Positions 25,035 through 33,615 of a DNA stretch of 64,000 nt are shown here, one piece after another. The notes below the pieces were generated by a model that saw only the letters and a program-made list of their open reading frames with translations, searched no databases and had not been told where the DNA came from. The stretch spans positions 310,001 to 374,000 of the forward strand of contig NZ_LR026983.1 of the NCBI RefSeq assembly GCF_900604345.1, given 5' to 3'. This DNA is from Maliibacterium massiliense (GTDB lineage: Bacteria > Bacillota > Clostridia > Christensenellales > Maliibacteriaceae). Both the position numbers and the translations under genes were made by a program. Positions within the stretch are counted from its first letter, which is position 1, and every line of letters starts with the position of its first letter.

Positions 25035-26593
25035 GCCACGCCACCTCCCCCCTGCGCTGCCTGCTGGTGCAGCGCGCGCGCCTCTTCGCTGCCGCGCGCC
25101 ACGGCGTCGAGGATATGCTCGCGGCTGATTTCGTCTCCCACCAGCTCGCACACCTTGCGCCCCTCATACAGCACGGCCACCCGATCGCAGCCGCGCACCA
25201 GCTCGTCGATTTCCGAGGAAATGAAAAGCACCGCGATGCCTGAATCGGCCAGCATCTGGATCAGTTTTTCGATCTCCGCCTTGGCGCCCACGTCGATGCC
25301 GCGGGTCGGTTCGTCCAGGATGATCATCTCCGGCTGCATGCACAGCCAGCGCGCAAGCACCACCTTTTGCTGGTTGCCGCCCGAAAGGTTGCGGATCAGC
25401 GCGCGGGGCGAGGGCGTCTTGATGCTCAGCTTGCCGATGTATTCCTGCGTGAGGGCCAGCTGCTCCTTGGTGTTGATGACGCCCGCGCGCACCAGCTTGG
25501 GCAGGATCGCCATCGTCAGGTTGTCGCACACGTCCATAAAGGAAAAGATGCCCTCGTTTTTGCGGTCCTCCGCGCAGAGCGTGATGCCCCGGGCAATGGC
25601 GTCCTTGGGCGATCGGAAGCGTACAGGCTTGCCCTCGACAAAGATTTCCCCCGCGTAGAGGGGATCGTCCCCGCAGATGATCTTGGCAAGCTCCGTGCGT
25701 CCCGAACCCAGCAGGCCGGCAAGGCCCAGGATCTCCCCTTTTCGTATCTCCAGATCGATTCCCTGCAGCACGTGGCCCTTGCGGATGTTTTTGACGCTGC
25801 AGAACACCGGCGCCTTTTCCTTTTGGGGATCGTGCACCTTGGTGCGGCCGATGACGCTTGCGGCGTCCCTGCCGATCATCAGCGACAGCAGCCGCGGCAT
25901 ATCCATCTCGTCCATGCCGTATGTGCCGCGCGATTCGCCGTCCTTGAGCACTGTGACGCGGTCACAGATGGAAAAGATTTCGCTCATGCGGTGGCTGATG
26001 TAGATCACCGCGATGCCCATCTTTTGCAGTTTTTTGATGGTGGCAAACAGCACGTTCACCTCGCGGTTGTCCAGCGAGGAAGTGGGTTCGTCCATGATCA
26101 GCAGCTTGGCCTGGATCACCAGCGCGCGTGCAATGGAGATCATCTGCGCGATGGCGGTGGAGTAGTGCGAAAGGGGGCGCGTCACGTCCAGTGTGATGCC
26201 CAAATCCGCCATGCGCTGCGCGGCCTCCCTGTTGGTGCGCTTCCAGTCGATGGTGCCGCGCTTGGTGCGCAGCTCCCGCCCCAGGAAGATGTTCTCCGCC
26301 ACGCTCAAAAAGGGGCTCAGGTTCAGCTCCTGATAGATGGTGCTGATGCCAAGCTGCTGCGCCTCCAGCGCGGTGTGGGGCGCGATCTGTCTGCCGTCAA
26401 AGAGGATTGTGCCCTCGTCCTTGGTGTAGATGCCGGTCAAAATCTTAATCAGGGTGGACTTGCCGGCCCCGTTTTCCCCCATCAGCGCGTGCACTTCCCC
26501 GGCGCGCACCTGCAGCGATACATCCGAAAGCGCCCGCACGCCCGGAAAGGTTTTGGTGATGTGCAGCGCCTCAAGCAGATAGGTTTGTTCCAA
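25031..26593 (-). CDS. Sugar ABC transporter double ATP-binding protein (RbsA/MglA family)
   Basis: A 520-residue protein with two nucleotide-binding domains. NBD1 has GENGAGKST (about residue 35-43), a degenerate signature and LLIMDEPTSSLDNREV. NBD2 has the family's altered Walker A (GLLGSGRTELAK), an intact LSGGNQQK signature and MIILDEPTRGIDVG. This asymmetry is normal for RbsA/MglA. The best start is TTG at 26593, seven bases after AGGAGG; the frame stays open upstream with no better site. It powers the two adjacent permeases. Confidence 0.92.
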   Translation of the reverse strand: MEQTYLLEALHITKTFPGVRALSDVSLQVRAGEVHALMGENGAGKSTLIKILTGIYTKDEGTILFDGRQIAPHTALEAQQLGISTIYQELNLSPFLSVAENIFLGRELRTKRGTIDWKRTNREAAQRMADLGITLDVTRPLSHYSTAIAQMISIARALVIQAKLLIMDEPTSSLDNREVNVLFATIKKLQKMGIAVIYISHRMSEIFSICDRVTVLKDGESRGTYGMDEMDMPRLLSLMIGRDAASVIGRTKVHDPQKEKAPVFCSVKNIRKGHVLQGIDLEIRKGEILGLAGLLGSGRTELAKIICGDDPLYAGEIFVEGKPVRFRSPKDAIARGITLCAEDRKNEGIFSFMDVCDNLTMAILPKLVRAGVINTKEQLALTQEYIGKLSIKTPSPRALIRNLSGGNQQKVVLARWLCMQPEMIILDEPTRGIDVGAKAEIEKLIQMLADSGIAVLFISSEIDELVRGCDRVAVLYEGRKVCELVGDEISREHILDAVARGSEEARALHQQAAQGGGGVA

Positions 26594-26631
26594 TGGCCTT
26601 CCTCCTTTCGCCGTCTTTGACGACGCCGCCC

Positions 26632-26661
26632 TCCTGCGCGCCAGGCGTTTTGGCGCGCACG
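26632..26661 (-). repeat. Intercistronic stem-loop upstream of the sugar ATPase
   Basis: TGCGCGCCA and TGGCGCGCA pair perfectly around a 7-nt loop. It lies between the binding-protein gene and the ATPase, a usual place for hairpins that stabilise the abundant binding-protein mRNA. Confidence 0.5.
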
Positions 26662-26734
26662 CAGGCGGCACATGCCGTGCGCCGCGCCCGCTCTGCACAC
26701 GCAGGATGCGGTGGCGTCATCTCAAACCCACAAC

Positions 26735-26770
26735 ACTTGGTTTGGTTGCCTTACTTGGTTTGGTTGCCTT
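26735..26770. repeat. 18-bp perfect tandem duplication
   Basis: ACTTGGTTTGGTTGCCTT occurs twice head to tail (26735-26752 and 26753-26770), 20 bases past the stop codon of the binding-protein gene. It is non-coding and its copy number may vary. Confidence 0.9.
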
Positions 26771-26789
26771 GCAAAGGAAGCGGTCCCCT

Positions 26790-27806
26790 TTAGAGCTTGT
26801 CGACCCAGTCCTTGGCGTTGGTCTCGTCAAAGATGTTGTCCTTGACCACGATCCACTCCTCAACGGATTCGCCCTTTTCCAGTTTTTCCAGCACGTCGAT
26901 CACCTCAGCGCCCATGCGGGGGTTGCACTGCACTTCCACGGAGATTTCCCCGTCGATGATGCCCTGTACGCCCTCCTTGGTGCCGTCCACCGATACCACC
27001 AGGATGTCCTCGTTGGGCTTGAGGCCCGCAGCCTTGATGGCCTGCACCGCGCCGAAGGTCATCTCGTCGCCGTGGGTGTAGACCGCGTCGATCTGGTCGC
27101 CGTAGGCCTGGATCATGTTCTCCATGACCTTCTGCGATTCCACGCGCTTGTTGTCGCCCACCTGGGAGGCGAGTATCTCCATATCCGGATACTTCTTCAT
27201 TTCCTCGCGGAAGCCTGCCGCGCGGTCAATCGCCGAGGTGGAACCGGGCGTGCCGTAAATCTCCACCACTTTGGCCTTGCCGTCCGTCTTTTTCGCCAGC
27301 CACGCGCAGGCCTGCTCGCCCTGCCAGACAAAGTCCGAGGAGATCAGGCACACGTAGTCCTCGCCCGGCGTGCCCTTGGCCTTGCGGTCGATCAGGATCA
27401 CCGGCACGCCCGCCTTTTTGGCGGCGTCCAGCGCGGGCACCAGGCCCTCTTCCTCGCGGGGGGCAAGCAGCAGGTAATCGGGTTTCTGCGCCAGGATGTC
27501 CTCCACGTCGGACACCTGTTTCTGGGTGTTGTTCTGTGCGTCGGTGTAGATGATATCGTATCCGTTCTCTTCCAGTTTGGCCTTGATGTCGTCGGTCTCG
27601 GCGATGCGCCATGCGCTGGTGTAGGACATCTGCGCAAAGCCCACCACGGGTTTTTTGCCGCCGCCGGACGTGCTCTGGGAAGCGCTCGCGGACGTGCTCG
27701 CGCCGCCGGAGGCCACCGGCGCCTCGGTCTCGACGCTGCAGGCCGCAAGCACCAGCAGCATCAGCACCGCCACAACCAGGTACAAGGTTTTCCGTCTCTT
27801 CTTCAC
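26790..27806 (-). CDS. Sugar ABC transporter substrate-binding lipoprotein (type I)
   Basis: A 338-residue periplasmic-binding-protein-type lipoprotein. A lipoprotein signal peptide (KKRRK, hydrophobic core, LAAC with Cys23) is followed by a Ser/Ala-rich linker and a type I binding fold. The repressor-like fold starts PVVGFAQMSYTSAWRI and includes PVILIDRKAKG and YTHGDEMTFGAVQAIKAAG. The GTG at 27806 is preferred, six bases after AAAGAGGTG; an in-frame GTG nine bases upstream lies inside that site. It delivers a sugar to the CUT2 transporter downstream. The exact sugar is not determinable. Confidence 0.92.
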   Translation of the reverse strand: MKKRRKTLYLVVAVLMLLVLAACSVETEAPVASGGASTSASASQSTSGGGKKPVVGFAQMSYTSAWRIAETDDIKAKLEENGYDIIYTDAQNNTQKQVSDVEDILAQKPDYLLLAPREEEGLVPALDAAKKAGVPVILIDRKAKGTPGEDYVCLISSDFVWQGEQACAWLAKKTDGKAKVVEIYGTPGSTSAIDRAAGFREEMKKYPDMEILASQVGDNKRVESQKVMENMIQAYGDQIDAVYTHGDEMTFGAVQAIKAAGLKPNEDILVVSVDGTKEGVQGIIDGEISVEVQCNPRMGAEVIDVLEKLEKGESVEEWIVVKDNIFDETNAKDWVDKL

Positions 27807-27830
27807 AACAAACACCTCTTTCTCATATTT

Positions 27831-28907
27831 TTACAGGACATCCTCCTGTAAAGTGCGGGCATGGGCGCTGGCGGGCTCCTGCACCACGTTACGCTCGATG
27901 TAGGAGACGCTCTCGCGCACCACCAGTTCGTTATCGCGCTGTACGTAGACGGGCTCGACCGGTTCGTTGTAGGTGATCTTCTGAATCTGTTTGAGCAGCA
28001 TTTCCACCGAGAACACCCCGATTTCATAGCGGGGCTGGCGCACGGTGGTCAAAGGCGGCATGTAGAGCGCGGCCATTTCAATATCGTCGTGCCCCATGAT
28101 GGAGATATCCCCCGGCACCCGCAGCCCCCGCTCATACGCCGCCTTGATGGCGCCGATGGCCATCAAATCGTTGGCGGCAAAGATCGCCGTGGGCGGATTG
28201 ACCAGCCGCAACAGGGCGCTCGCCTGGGTGTAGCCGCTGTGCCAGTCGTAATTGCCGTTTTTGATCAGCGCCTCCTCAATGCCAATGCCTTTTTCCACCA
28301 AAAACTCCTTGTATACGTTGAGCCGCCGCACGCTGGACTCCACCTCGAACAGGCCGCTGATATAGGCGATGCGCCGGTGGCCGTGATCGTACAAAAACTG
28401 CATGGCGGCGCGCATGCCGCCGCGGTCGTCCGCGTTGATGATGGGGAATTTGCCGCGGTAGCTGTCATTGGCGTCCAGCAGCACCACCGTCCTGTCGCCA
28501 AAGTACTCGTTGATGGTATCGCACGAGGACATGGGCTTGTGGATTATGATGCCCGCCAGATTTTTGCGCGCATACATCTCCATATACTGCCGCTGCTTGC
28601 TCTTAATCCGGTCAAAGCTGCCCAGCATCATGCCGTAGCCCGCGGACCACGCGGCATCCTCCACGCCGCGGATGAGCTCTGAATAGAAGGCGCGCGCCGT
28701 ATCGGGCAACAGCAGCGCGAAGTTGGATGGAAACGGCATTTTGAGCGTATCCACGGCGGGCCCGCGCTGGTATTTGAGTTTTTCAACCGCCGCCATCACC
28801 TTGTCGTAGTTCTTTTTTTTGACATTGGTGCGGTTGTTCAACACGTTGGACACCGTGCCCAGCGAGACGCCTGCCTCCTGCGCAATCTGCTGCATTGTTA
28901 CGGCCAA
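27831..28907 (-). CDS. LacI-family transcriptional regulator
   Basis: A 358-residue regulator, first gene of the leftward sugar operon. The N-terminal LacI helix-turn-helix reads [20 protein letters not shown] with a hinge helix around residue 50. It is followed by a type I periplasmic-binding-protein fold for the inducer (about 62-340). The TTG at 28907 is the best start, nine bases after AGGAG; the first ATG in frame (28895) is too far away. The following binding-protein gene begins 24 bases after the stop, so the regulator and transporter share a transcript. Confidence 0.9.
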   Translation of the reverse strand: MAVTMQQIAQEAGVSLGTVSNVLNNRTNVKKKNYDKVMAAVEKLKYQRGPAVDTLKMPFPSNFALLLPDTARAFYSELIRGVEDAAWSAGYGMMLGSFDRIKSKQRQYMEMYARKNLAGIIIHKPMSSCDTINEYFGDRTVVLLDANDSYRGKFPIINADDRGGMRAAMQFLYDHGHRRIAYISGLFEVESSVRRLNVYKEFLVEKGIGIEEALIKNGNYDWHSGYTQASALLRLVNPPTAIFAANDLMAIGAIKAAYERGLRVPGDISIMGHDDIEMAALYMPPLTTVRQPRYEIGVFSVEMLLKQIQKITYNEPVEPVYVQRDNELVVRESVSYIERNVVQEPASAHARTLQEDVL

Positions 28908-29387
28908 TTTCCATCGCTCCTTCCTGAATCATCCGCTTGACAGGACACTTTTTTGCACAAAGCCGCGTGGGCATTGGGGAAGTTCATTTAAACGAGATAT
29001 GTTTCCATACGCACAACCAACCGTGTACAATCGAAGACAGAATAATGAAATATTTCATTTATATACATTGCATCGATTGTAACATGTCCTTTTATGGAAA
29101 AAGTACCACAGATTTTTGTAGATGTCCAGCGGTTTTCAACACATGATGTACACCTTTTCATAAAACACAGCACTTATTTATGAAATATTTCATTAGTTGT
29201 CGTTTTACCCCGTCCCTGTTTGCAATATATGAAGCATATAGCGCGTTCATGCCCGCACAAATGAAAAGCTGCAAAACACCTGTCTTCGTTGGTATGGCCG
29301 CAACGGAAAAAGCGCGCCCACATCCCTATCGATGCAAACGCGCTTCTTCTCTTGCCGTTCCCCCATACGAAAGAACGTACCTTTGTG
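28908..29387. other. AT-rich intergenic region with a duplicated palindrome
   Basis: This 480-bp, markedly AT-rich stretch lies upstream of the LacI operon and downstream of the V4R gene. The perfect 14-bp palindrome ATGAAATATTTCAT occurs at 29045-29058 and again at 29180-29193, 135 bp apart. No gene is supported; short frames beginning at these ATGs lack ribosome sites. It probably contains the promoter and operators of the leftward sugar operon. Confidence 0.6.
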
Positions 29388-29999
29388 TTAATCGACGATG
29401 CGCACCTCAAACTCACAGTACGGATCGCCGTTTGCACAGCATTTTGTCTCCTCGCACACAACTTTGCGGTTCAGCAGCGTGCCGTAGATGCCCGAGGCGG
29501 TGCCCGCCTCGTAGGCGCAGATTTTCATGCCGATGTTGGGAAAGCCGTAGCAGTCCGCACACTCGTAGGTGCGGTAGGTGCCATGGGTCTCGTCCACCTC
29601 GACAACCTCCTGATAGCCGTAGCCGTGGTGCCCCGCGATGCGCATATTGCTTTCAAAGCACTCTGGCAGCGTGGTGCCGCGCACATAGGGTGCCACAAAC
29701 TTGGCGCCGATGGCGCGGCCCAGCTGGTAGGCCATCTGGCGCATCTCGGGGAACATCAGAAACATGAACGTCTGCCGGTCGCGCATGTAGAAAATCTGCA
29801 TCTCGTTGCCCAGGGTAGGCCGCACGGGCTGTCCCCTGTCGTAGAGCTCGTAGTGCAGCGCGATGCGCTCGGTCAGGGCTTTGTTGTCCTCCATCACCTG
29901 CAGCATCTGCGCGTAGGCCGCATCGTCAAACTGCAAGTCCTCCTTGAGCTGCGCGCGTATCTGCATCAGGCGCGCAAGCTCTGGTTGTTGTTTTTCCAA
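29388..29999 (-). CDS. V4R (4-vinyl reductase) domain protein
   Basis: A 203-residue protein. An N-terminal helical part (about 1-60) is followed by a V4R-type domain (about 75-200) ending in the typical cysteine-rich tail VCEETKCCANGDPYCEFEV. V4R domains bind small hydrophobic molecules or metal/heme-like ligands and are found in bacteriochlorophyll reductases and regulators. The role here is unknown. Cysteines also occur in YECADCYG. The TTG at 29999, ten bases after AGGAGG, overlaps the end of the preceding permease operon region, so it appears to be the last gene of the nucleoside operon. Confidence 0.75.
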   Translation of the reverse strand: MEKQQPELARLMQIRAQLKEDLQFDDAAYAQMLQVMEDNKALTERIALHYELYDRGQPVRPTLGNEMQIFYMRDRQTFMFLMFPEMRQMAYQLGRAIGAKFVAPYVRGTTLPECFESNMRIAGHHGYGYQEVVEVDETHGTYRTYECADCYGFPNIGMKICAYEAGTASGIYGTLLNRKVVCEETKCCANGDPYCEFEVRIVD

Positions 30000-30004
30000 A
30001 GATA

Positions 30005-30922
30005 TCAGCCCTCCTCACGGTCAAAGCTCTTACCCGAGGCAGCGGGCCCGCGCGAGCGACGGATCAACATCAATATGAGGATCGTCAGCACGTAGGGCAG
30101 CATCTGTACAATCTGCACTGGGAAGTTGAAGGCCTGCAGGCGGATCTGCACGCTCTGGGCCAGGCCGAAGATCAAGCTGCCGCCCAGCGCGCCCAGCGGG
30201 TTCCAGCCGCCGAAGATGGTCACCGCCATGGCGATGTAGCCGCGGCCGGCCACCATATCACGCGAAAACAGGCCGATATCGCCAATGGAGAGATACGCGC
30301 CGCCCAGCGCAGCAAGCGCGCCGCTGATGAGCACCGCGATAAACTGCGTGCACTTGACGTTGATGCCCACCGAGTCCGCCGCGTAGGGGTTCTCGCCGAT
30401 GGAGCGCAGGCGCAGGCCAGGCACAGTCTTGTACATCACAAACCACACCAGCACGATGATGGCCAAGAGCAGCAGAAACATGGGCGAGATGGAACCGAAG
30501 ATATCTTTGAGGATGGGCACGTTGTCAAAGCCGGGCACCTTCATATAGCCCAGACTGGCCACCTCGGGGGATTTTCCCTGGTTGCCCCAGATGGCCTGCA
30601 TCAGCACAATCGTAAGGCCGCTTGCAAGCAGGTTGATACCCAGGCCGCTGATGATGTGGCCCGTCTTAAAGCGGATGGTCAGCACCGCGTGCAGCGCGGC
30701 CATCAACATGCCGAAGATCATGGCGATGATCAGGCCGATCCACGCGCTGCCCGTGACAAACGAGCCCACCACGCCGCCGAACGCGCCCATGAGCATCATG
30801 CCCTCCAGGCCGATGTTGACGATGCCCGCGCGCTCGCTGACCGTGCAGCCCAGCGCGCCGAAGGCGATGGGGATCATGATGCGCAGCGCACCCGCGATCA
30901 GGGCCCCGATCTGGTCAATCAT
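30005..30922 (-). CDS. Nucleoside ABC transporter permease (NupQ/BmpD type)
   Basis: A 305-residue permease of the branched, BMP-associated family, with about eight to nine helices. Characteristic stretches are ERAGIVNIGLEGMMLMGAFGG near residue 30 and RSIGENPYAADSVGINV, the cytoplasmic coupling loop. The ATG at 30922 overlaps the stop of the other permease by eight bases (ATGATTGA). With the ATPase and BMP lipoprotein it forms a purine-nucleoside-type importer. Confidence 0.92.
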   Translation of the reverse strand: MIDQIGALIAGALRIMIPIAFGALGCTVSERAGIVNIGLEGMMLMGAFGGVVGSFVTGSAWIGLIIAMIFGMLMAALHAVLTIRFKTGHIISGLGINLLASGLTIVLMQAIWGNQGKSPEVASLGYMKVPGFDNVPILKDIFGSISPMFLLLLAIIVLVWFVMYKTVPGLRLRSIGENPYAADSVGINVKCTQFIAVLISGALAALGGAYLSIGDIGLFSRDMVAGRGYIAMAVTIFGGWNPLGALGGSLIFGLAQSVQIRLQAFNFPVQIVQMLPYVLTILILMLIRRSRGPAASGKSFDREEG

Positions 30923-31991
30923 GTGCTTTGCCCCCTTTCGTCCTGCGCAGGCGCAGCGCACGCACAATGGCGGGCGTTGCTACAAAGATGATCACCAGCG
31001 CCTGCAGGATCACCACAAAGTCCCCGGGGATTTTTGTGGCGCGATCCATCATCGTAGCGCCGGAGCGCAGCGCGCCATAGAAGATGGCAGATATCAGCAC
31101 GCCGAAGGGATTATTCTGCCCCAGCACGGCGATGGCCAGGCCGTCGAAGCCGTAGCCGGGCGAGAATCCCTTGACAAAGTACTGGTGCACGCCCAGCACC
31201 TCGATGCCGCCGGCAAGGCCGGCGAGCATGCCGCTCATCAGCATGGTGATCACAATCTGGCGCTTGCGGTTGACGCCGCCCGTCTCAGCCGCAAAGGGGT
31301 TGCTGCCCAGCGCGCGCGTCTCAAAGCCCATGGTGGTCTTTTTGAGCATCCACCAGATCACCAGCACCGCGATGATCGCCAGGATAAAGCCAACCGTAAA
31401 ACGGCTGTGCGGGTAGAGCTTGGGCAGCGAGGCGGTGTCCATAATGTTGGGCGTCTTGATGGTCATGCCCTCCGCCTTGAAGTGATAGGTGGCAAGGTAA
31501 TCGGTAAAATACGTGGCGATGTAATTGAGCATGATGGTCAGGATGACTTCGCTTACCCCCAGGCGCACCTTCAGCGCGCCCGCGATGGCCGCCCACAGGC
31601 CGCCCACAATCATCGCCGCCAGCACGCACATCGCTATGTGGATGGGCGCGGGCAAGCCCTTGACGTACGCGCCCACCAGCGCGGCCGCCATGGCGCCCAT
31701 GTACATCTGGCCCTCGCAGCCGATGTTGACCACGCCGCCCTTCATGGCCAGCGCAACCGCAAGGCCGGTCAATATCAGCGGGGTGGCGGTGCCCAGGGTG
31801 TCCGCGATCTTGCTCATGCCGCCGAACGCGCCGGTAAACATCGCGCCGTAGGCCGCAAAGGGGGAGTAGCCGGCGCAGGCGATGATGACGCCCGCCAGCA
31901 CCAGAGAGGCCACAAGCGATAGCAGCGAGACCGCCAGCACGTTGTCCTTGAGCCCCTTCAGGTCGAAGCGCCTCGGTTTTACCTCGTTCAT
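30915..31991 (-). CDS. Nucleoside ABC transporter permease (NupP/BmpC type)
   Basis: A 358-residue permease, longer than its partner because of an extra N-terminal region. Landmarks are KGGVVNIGCEGQMYMGAM near residue 85 and RALGSNPFAAETGGVNRKR as the coupling loop. The ATG at 31991 overlaps the ATPase stop by four bases. It pairs with the NupQ-type permease that follows. Confidence 0.92.
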   Translation of the reverse strand: MNEVKPRRFDLKGLKDNVLAVSLLSLVASLVLAGVIIACAGYSPFAAYGAMFTGAFGGMSKIADTLGTATPLILTGLAVALAMKGGVVNIGCEGQMYMGAMAAALVGAYVKGLPAPIHIAMCVLAAMIVGGLWAAIAGALKVRLGVSEVILTIMLNYIATYFTDYLATYHFKAEGMTIKTPNIMDTASLPKLYPHSRFTVGFILAIIAVLVIWWMLKKTTMGFETRALGSNPFAAETGGVNRKRQIVITMLMSGMLAGLAGGIEVLGVHQYFVKGFSPGYGFDGLAIAVLGQNNPFGVLISAIFYGALRSGATMMDRATKIPGDFVVILQALVIIFVATPAIVRALRLRRTKGGKAHD

Positions 31992-33514
31992 TTGGCCGCC
32001 TCCTCTCCACCTTCCAGGCCGGTCATCAGCGCGCCCAGCCGGTATTCGTCAAAGTGGTCGGGCGTATCCTCCGCCACAATGTGCCCGCCAAAGAGCACCG
32101 CGATGCGGTCACTCAGCTTCATGATCTCCTCCAGCTCCGCCGAGATCAGCAGCACGGCCTTGCCGGCCTCCTTCATCTCGATGAGCTTCTGGTGGATGTA
32201 CTCGATGGCGCCAATGTCCACGCCGCGCGTGGGCTGGGCCGCCACGATGATGTCCGGGTCCTGTGAGAGCACGCGGGCGATGACCACCTTCTGCTGGTTG
32301 CCGCCCGAGAGCGCGGAGACGGGCTCTGCGATACTGTCCGACTTGATGGCAAAGCCCTCGCGCAGCTGCTCTGCATGCTTGTCGATCACCGCGGGCTTGA
32401 GGATGCCGCGTCTGCTGTAAGGGGCAAAGCGCTGGTAGCCCAATAGCAGGTTTTCGCTGATGGAGAAGTTTGCCACAAGGCCGCGCTTGCCGCGGTCCTC
32501 GGGGATGTGACCCACCCCCAGCGCCACCATTTTGCGCGGCGTGGCGTGCTCCACCTTCTTTTCATTGATATAGATGGCGCCGTGCCTGCAGGGCAAAAGG
32601 CCCGTGACCATCTCCACCAGCTCGGTCTGGCCATTGCCCTCCACGCCCGCGATGCCCAGGATTTCCCCTGCGCGCACCTGCAGCGACAGGTGGTTGAGCA
32701 CCCGCACCTTCTCGCGCCTATAGGAGATGTCCTCCAGGCGCAGGCGCACCGGCCCCAGCTGCTCCTTCTCGCTGTCGCGCTTGACGTCAAAGCTGACCTT
32801 GCGCCCCACCATCAGTTCGGCAAGCTCCGCGGGGTTGGTATCCTTTACCTCGCGCGTAGTGACCAGCTTGCCCGCGTTGAGGATGGTTACGCGGTCGGCG
32901 ATCTGCATGGTCTCCTTGAGCTTGTGGGTGATGATGATGATGGTCTTGCCGTCGTCACGCAGCTCGCGCAGCACTTTGAACAGGTCGTCCACCTCGCCGC
33001 GCGTCAGCACCGCGGTAGGCTCGTCCAATATCAGCAAATCCGCCTTGCGGTAGAGCGCCTTGAGAATCTCCACGCGCTGCTTGGCGCCCACCGGCAGGCT
33101 CTCGATGCGCGCGCCAGGGTCGATCTCCAGCCCGTAGCGTTTGGAAAGCTCCATCGCGTCGCGCCTGGCGCGGGCCAGGTTAAAGCGGATGCCCTTCTTC
33201 GGCTCGTAACCCAGCACCATGTTTTCGGCCACGCTCAGCGGTTCCACCAGCATAAAGTGCTGGTGCACCATTGCGATGCCGCGGTCAATGGCGTCCTGCG
33301 GGCTTTTAAAGTGCACCTGATCGCCGTCGATGAATATCCGGCCCTCGTTGGGCGTGGTCATGCCGTAGAGAATGCGCATCAGCGTGGTTTTACCCGCGCC
33401 GTTCTCCCCCAGCAGCGAGTGAATCTCACCGCCGCGCACACTGAAATCCACCTTATCGTTGGCCACCGTGTTTTTAAACCGCTTGGTGATGCCCATCATA
33501 TCCACTTGCAACAT
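31988..33514 (-). CDS. Nucleoside ABC transporter double ATP-binding protein (NupO/BmpB type)
   Basis: A 508-residue protein with two ATPase domains. NBD1 has GENGAGKTT near residue 36 and LLILDEPTAVLTRGEV. NBD2 has the altered Walker A GVEGNGQTELVE, the LSGGNQQK signature and IIVAAQPTRGVDIG, in which AAQP replaces the usual Walker B acidic DEP. This matches known NupO/BmpB-like proteins. ATG at 33514, six bases after AGAGG; the open frame extends upstream without a ribosome site. Confidence 0.92.
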   Translation of the reverse strand: MLQVDMMGITKRFKNTVANDKVDFSVRGGEIHSLLGENGAGKTTLMRILYGMTTPNEGRIFIDGDQVHFKSPQDAIDRGIAMVHQHFMLVEPLSVAENMVLGYEPKKGIRFNLARARRDAMELSKRYGLEIDPGARIESLPVGAKQRVEILKALYRKADLLILDEPTAVLTRGEVDDLFKVLRELRDDGKTIIIITHKLKETMQIADRVTILNAGKLVTTREVKDTNPAELAELMVGRKVSFDVKRDSEKEQLGPVRLRLEDISYRREKVRVLNHLSLQVRAGEILGIAGVEGNGQTELVEMVTGLLPCRHGAIYINEKKVEHATPRKMVALGVGHIPEDRGKRGLVANFSISENLLLGYQRFAPYSRRGILKPAVIDKHAEQLREGFAIKSDSIAEPVSALSGGNQQKVVIARVLSQDPDIIVAAQPTRGVDIGAIEYIHQKLIEMKEAGKAVLLISAELEEIMKLSDRIAVLFGGHIVAEDTPDHFDEYRLGALMTGLEGGEEAAK

Positions 33515-33558
33515 GCGCGCCTCTTCACCTCTTTCTACGATTATGGCGTGGTGTACAA

Positions 33559-33604
33559 TGCAAGCAGAGCGTCCCCGAGCTGCCCCGGAGACGCTCCACT
33601 TGCA
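33559..33604 (-). repeat. Intercistronic stem-loop after the BMP gene
   Basis: Nested arms TGCAAG/CTTGCA and GAGCGTC/GACGCTC form a long hairpin between the BMP lipoprotein and ATPase genes. It probably sets their relative expression. Confidence 0.6.
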
Positions 33605-33615
33605 GTACAATGCCG

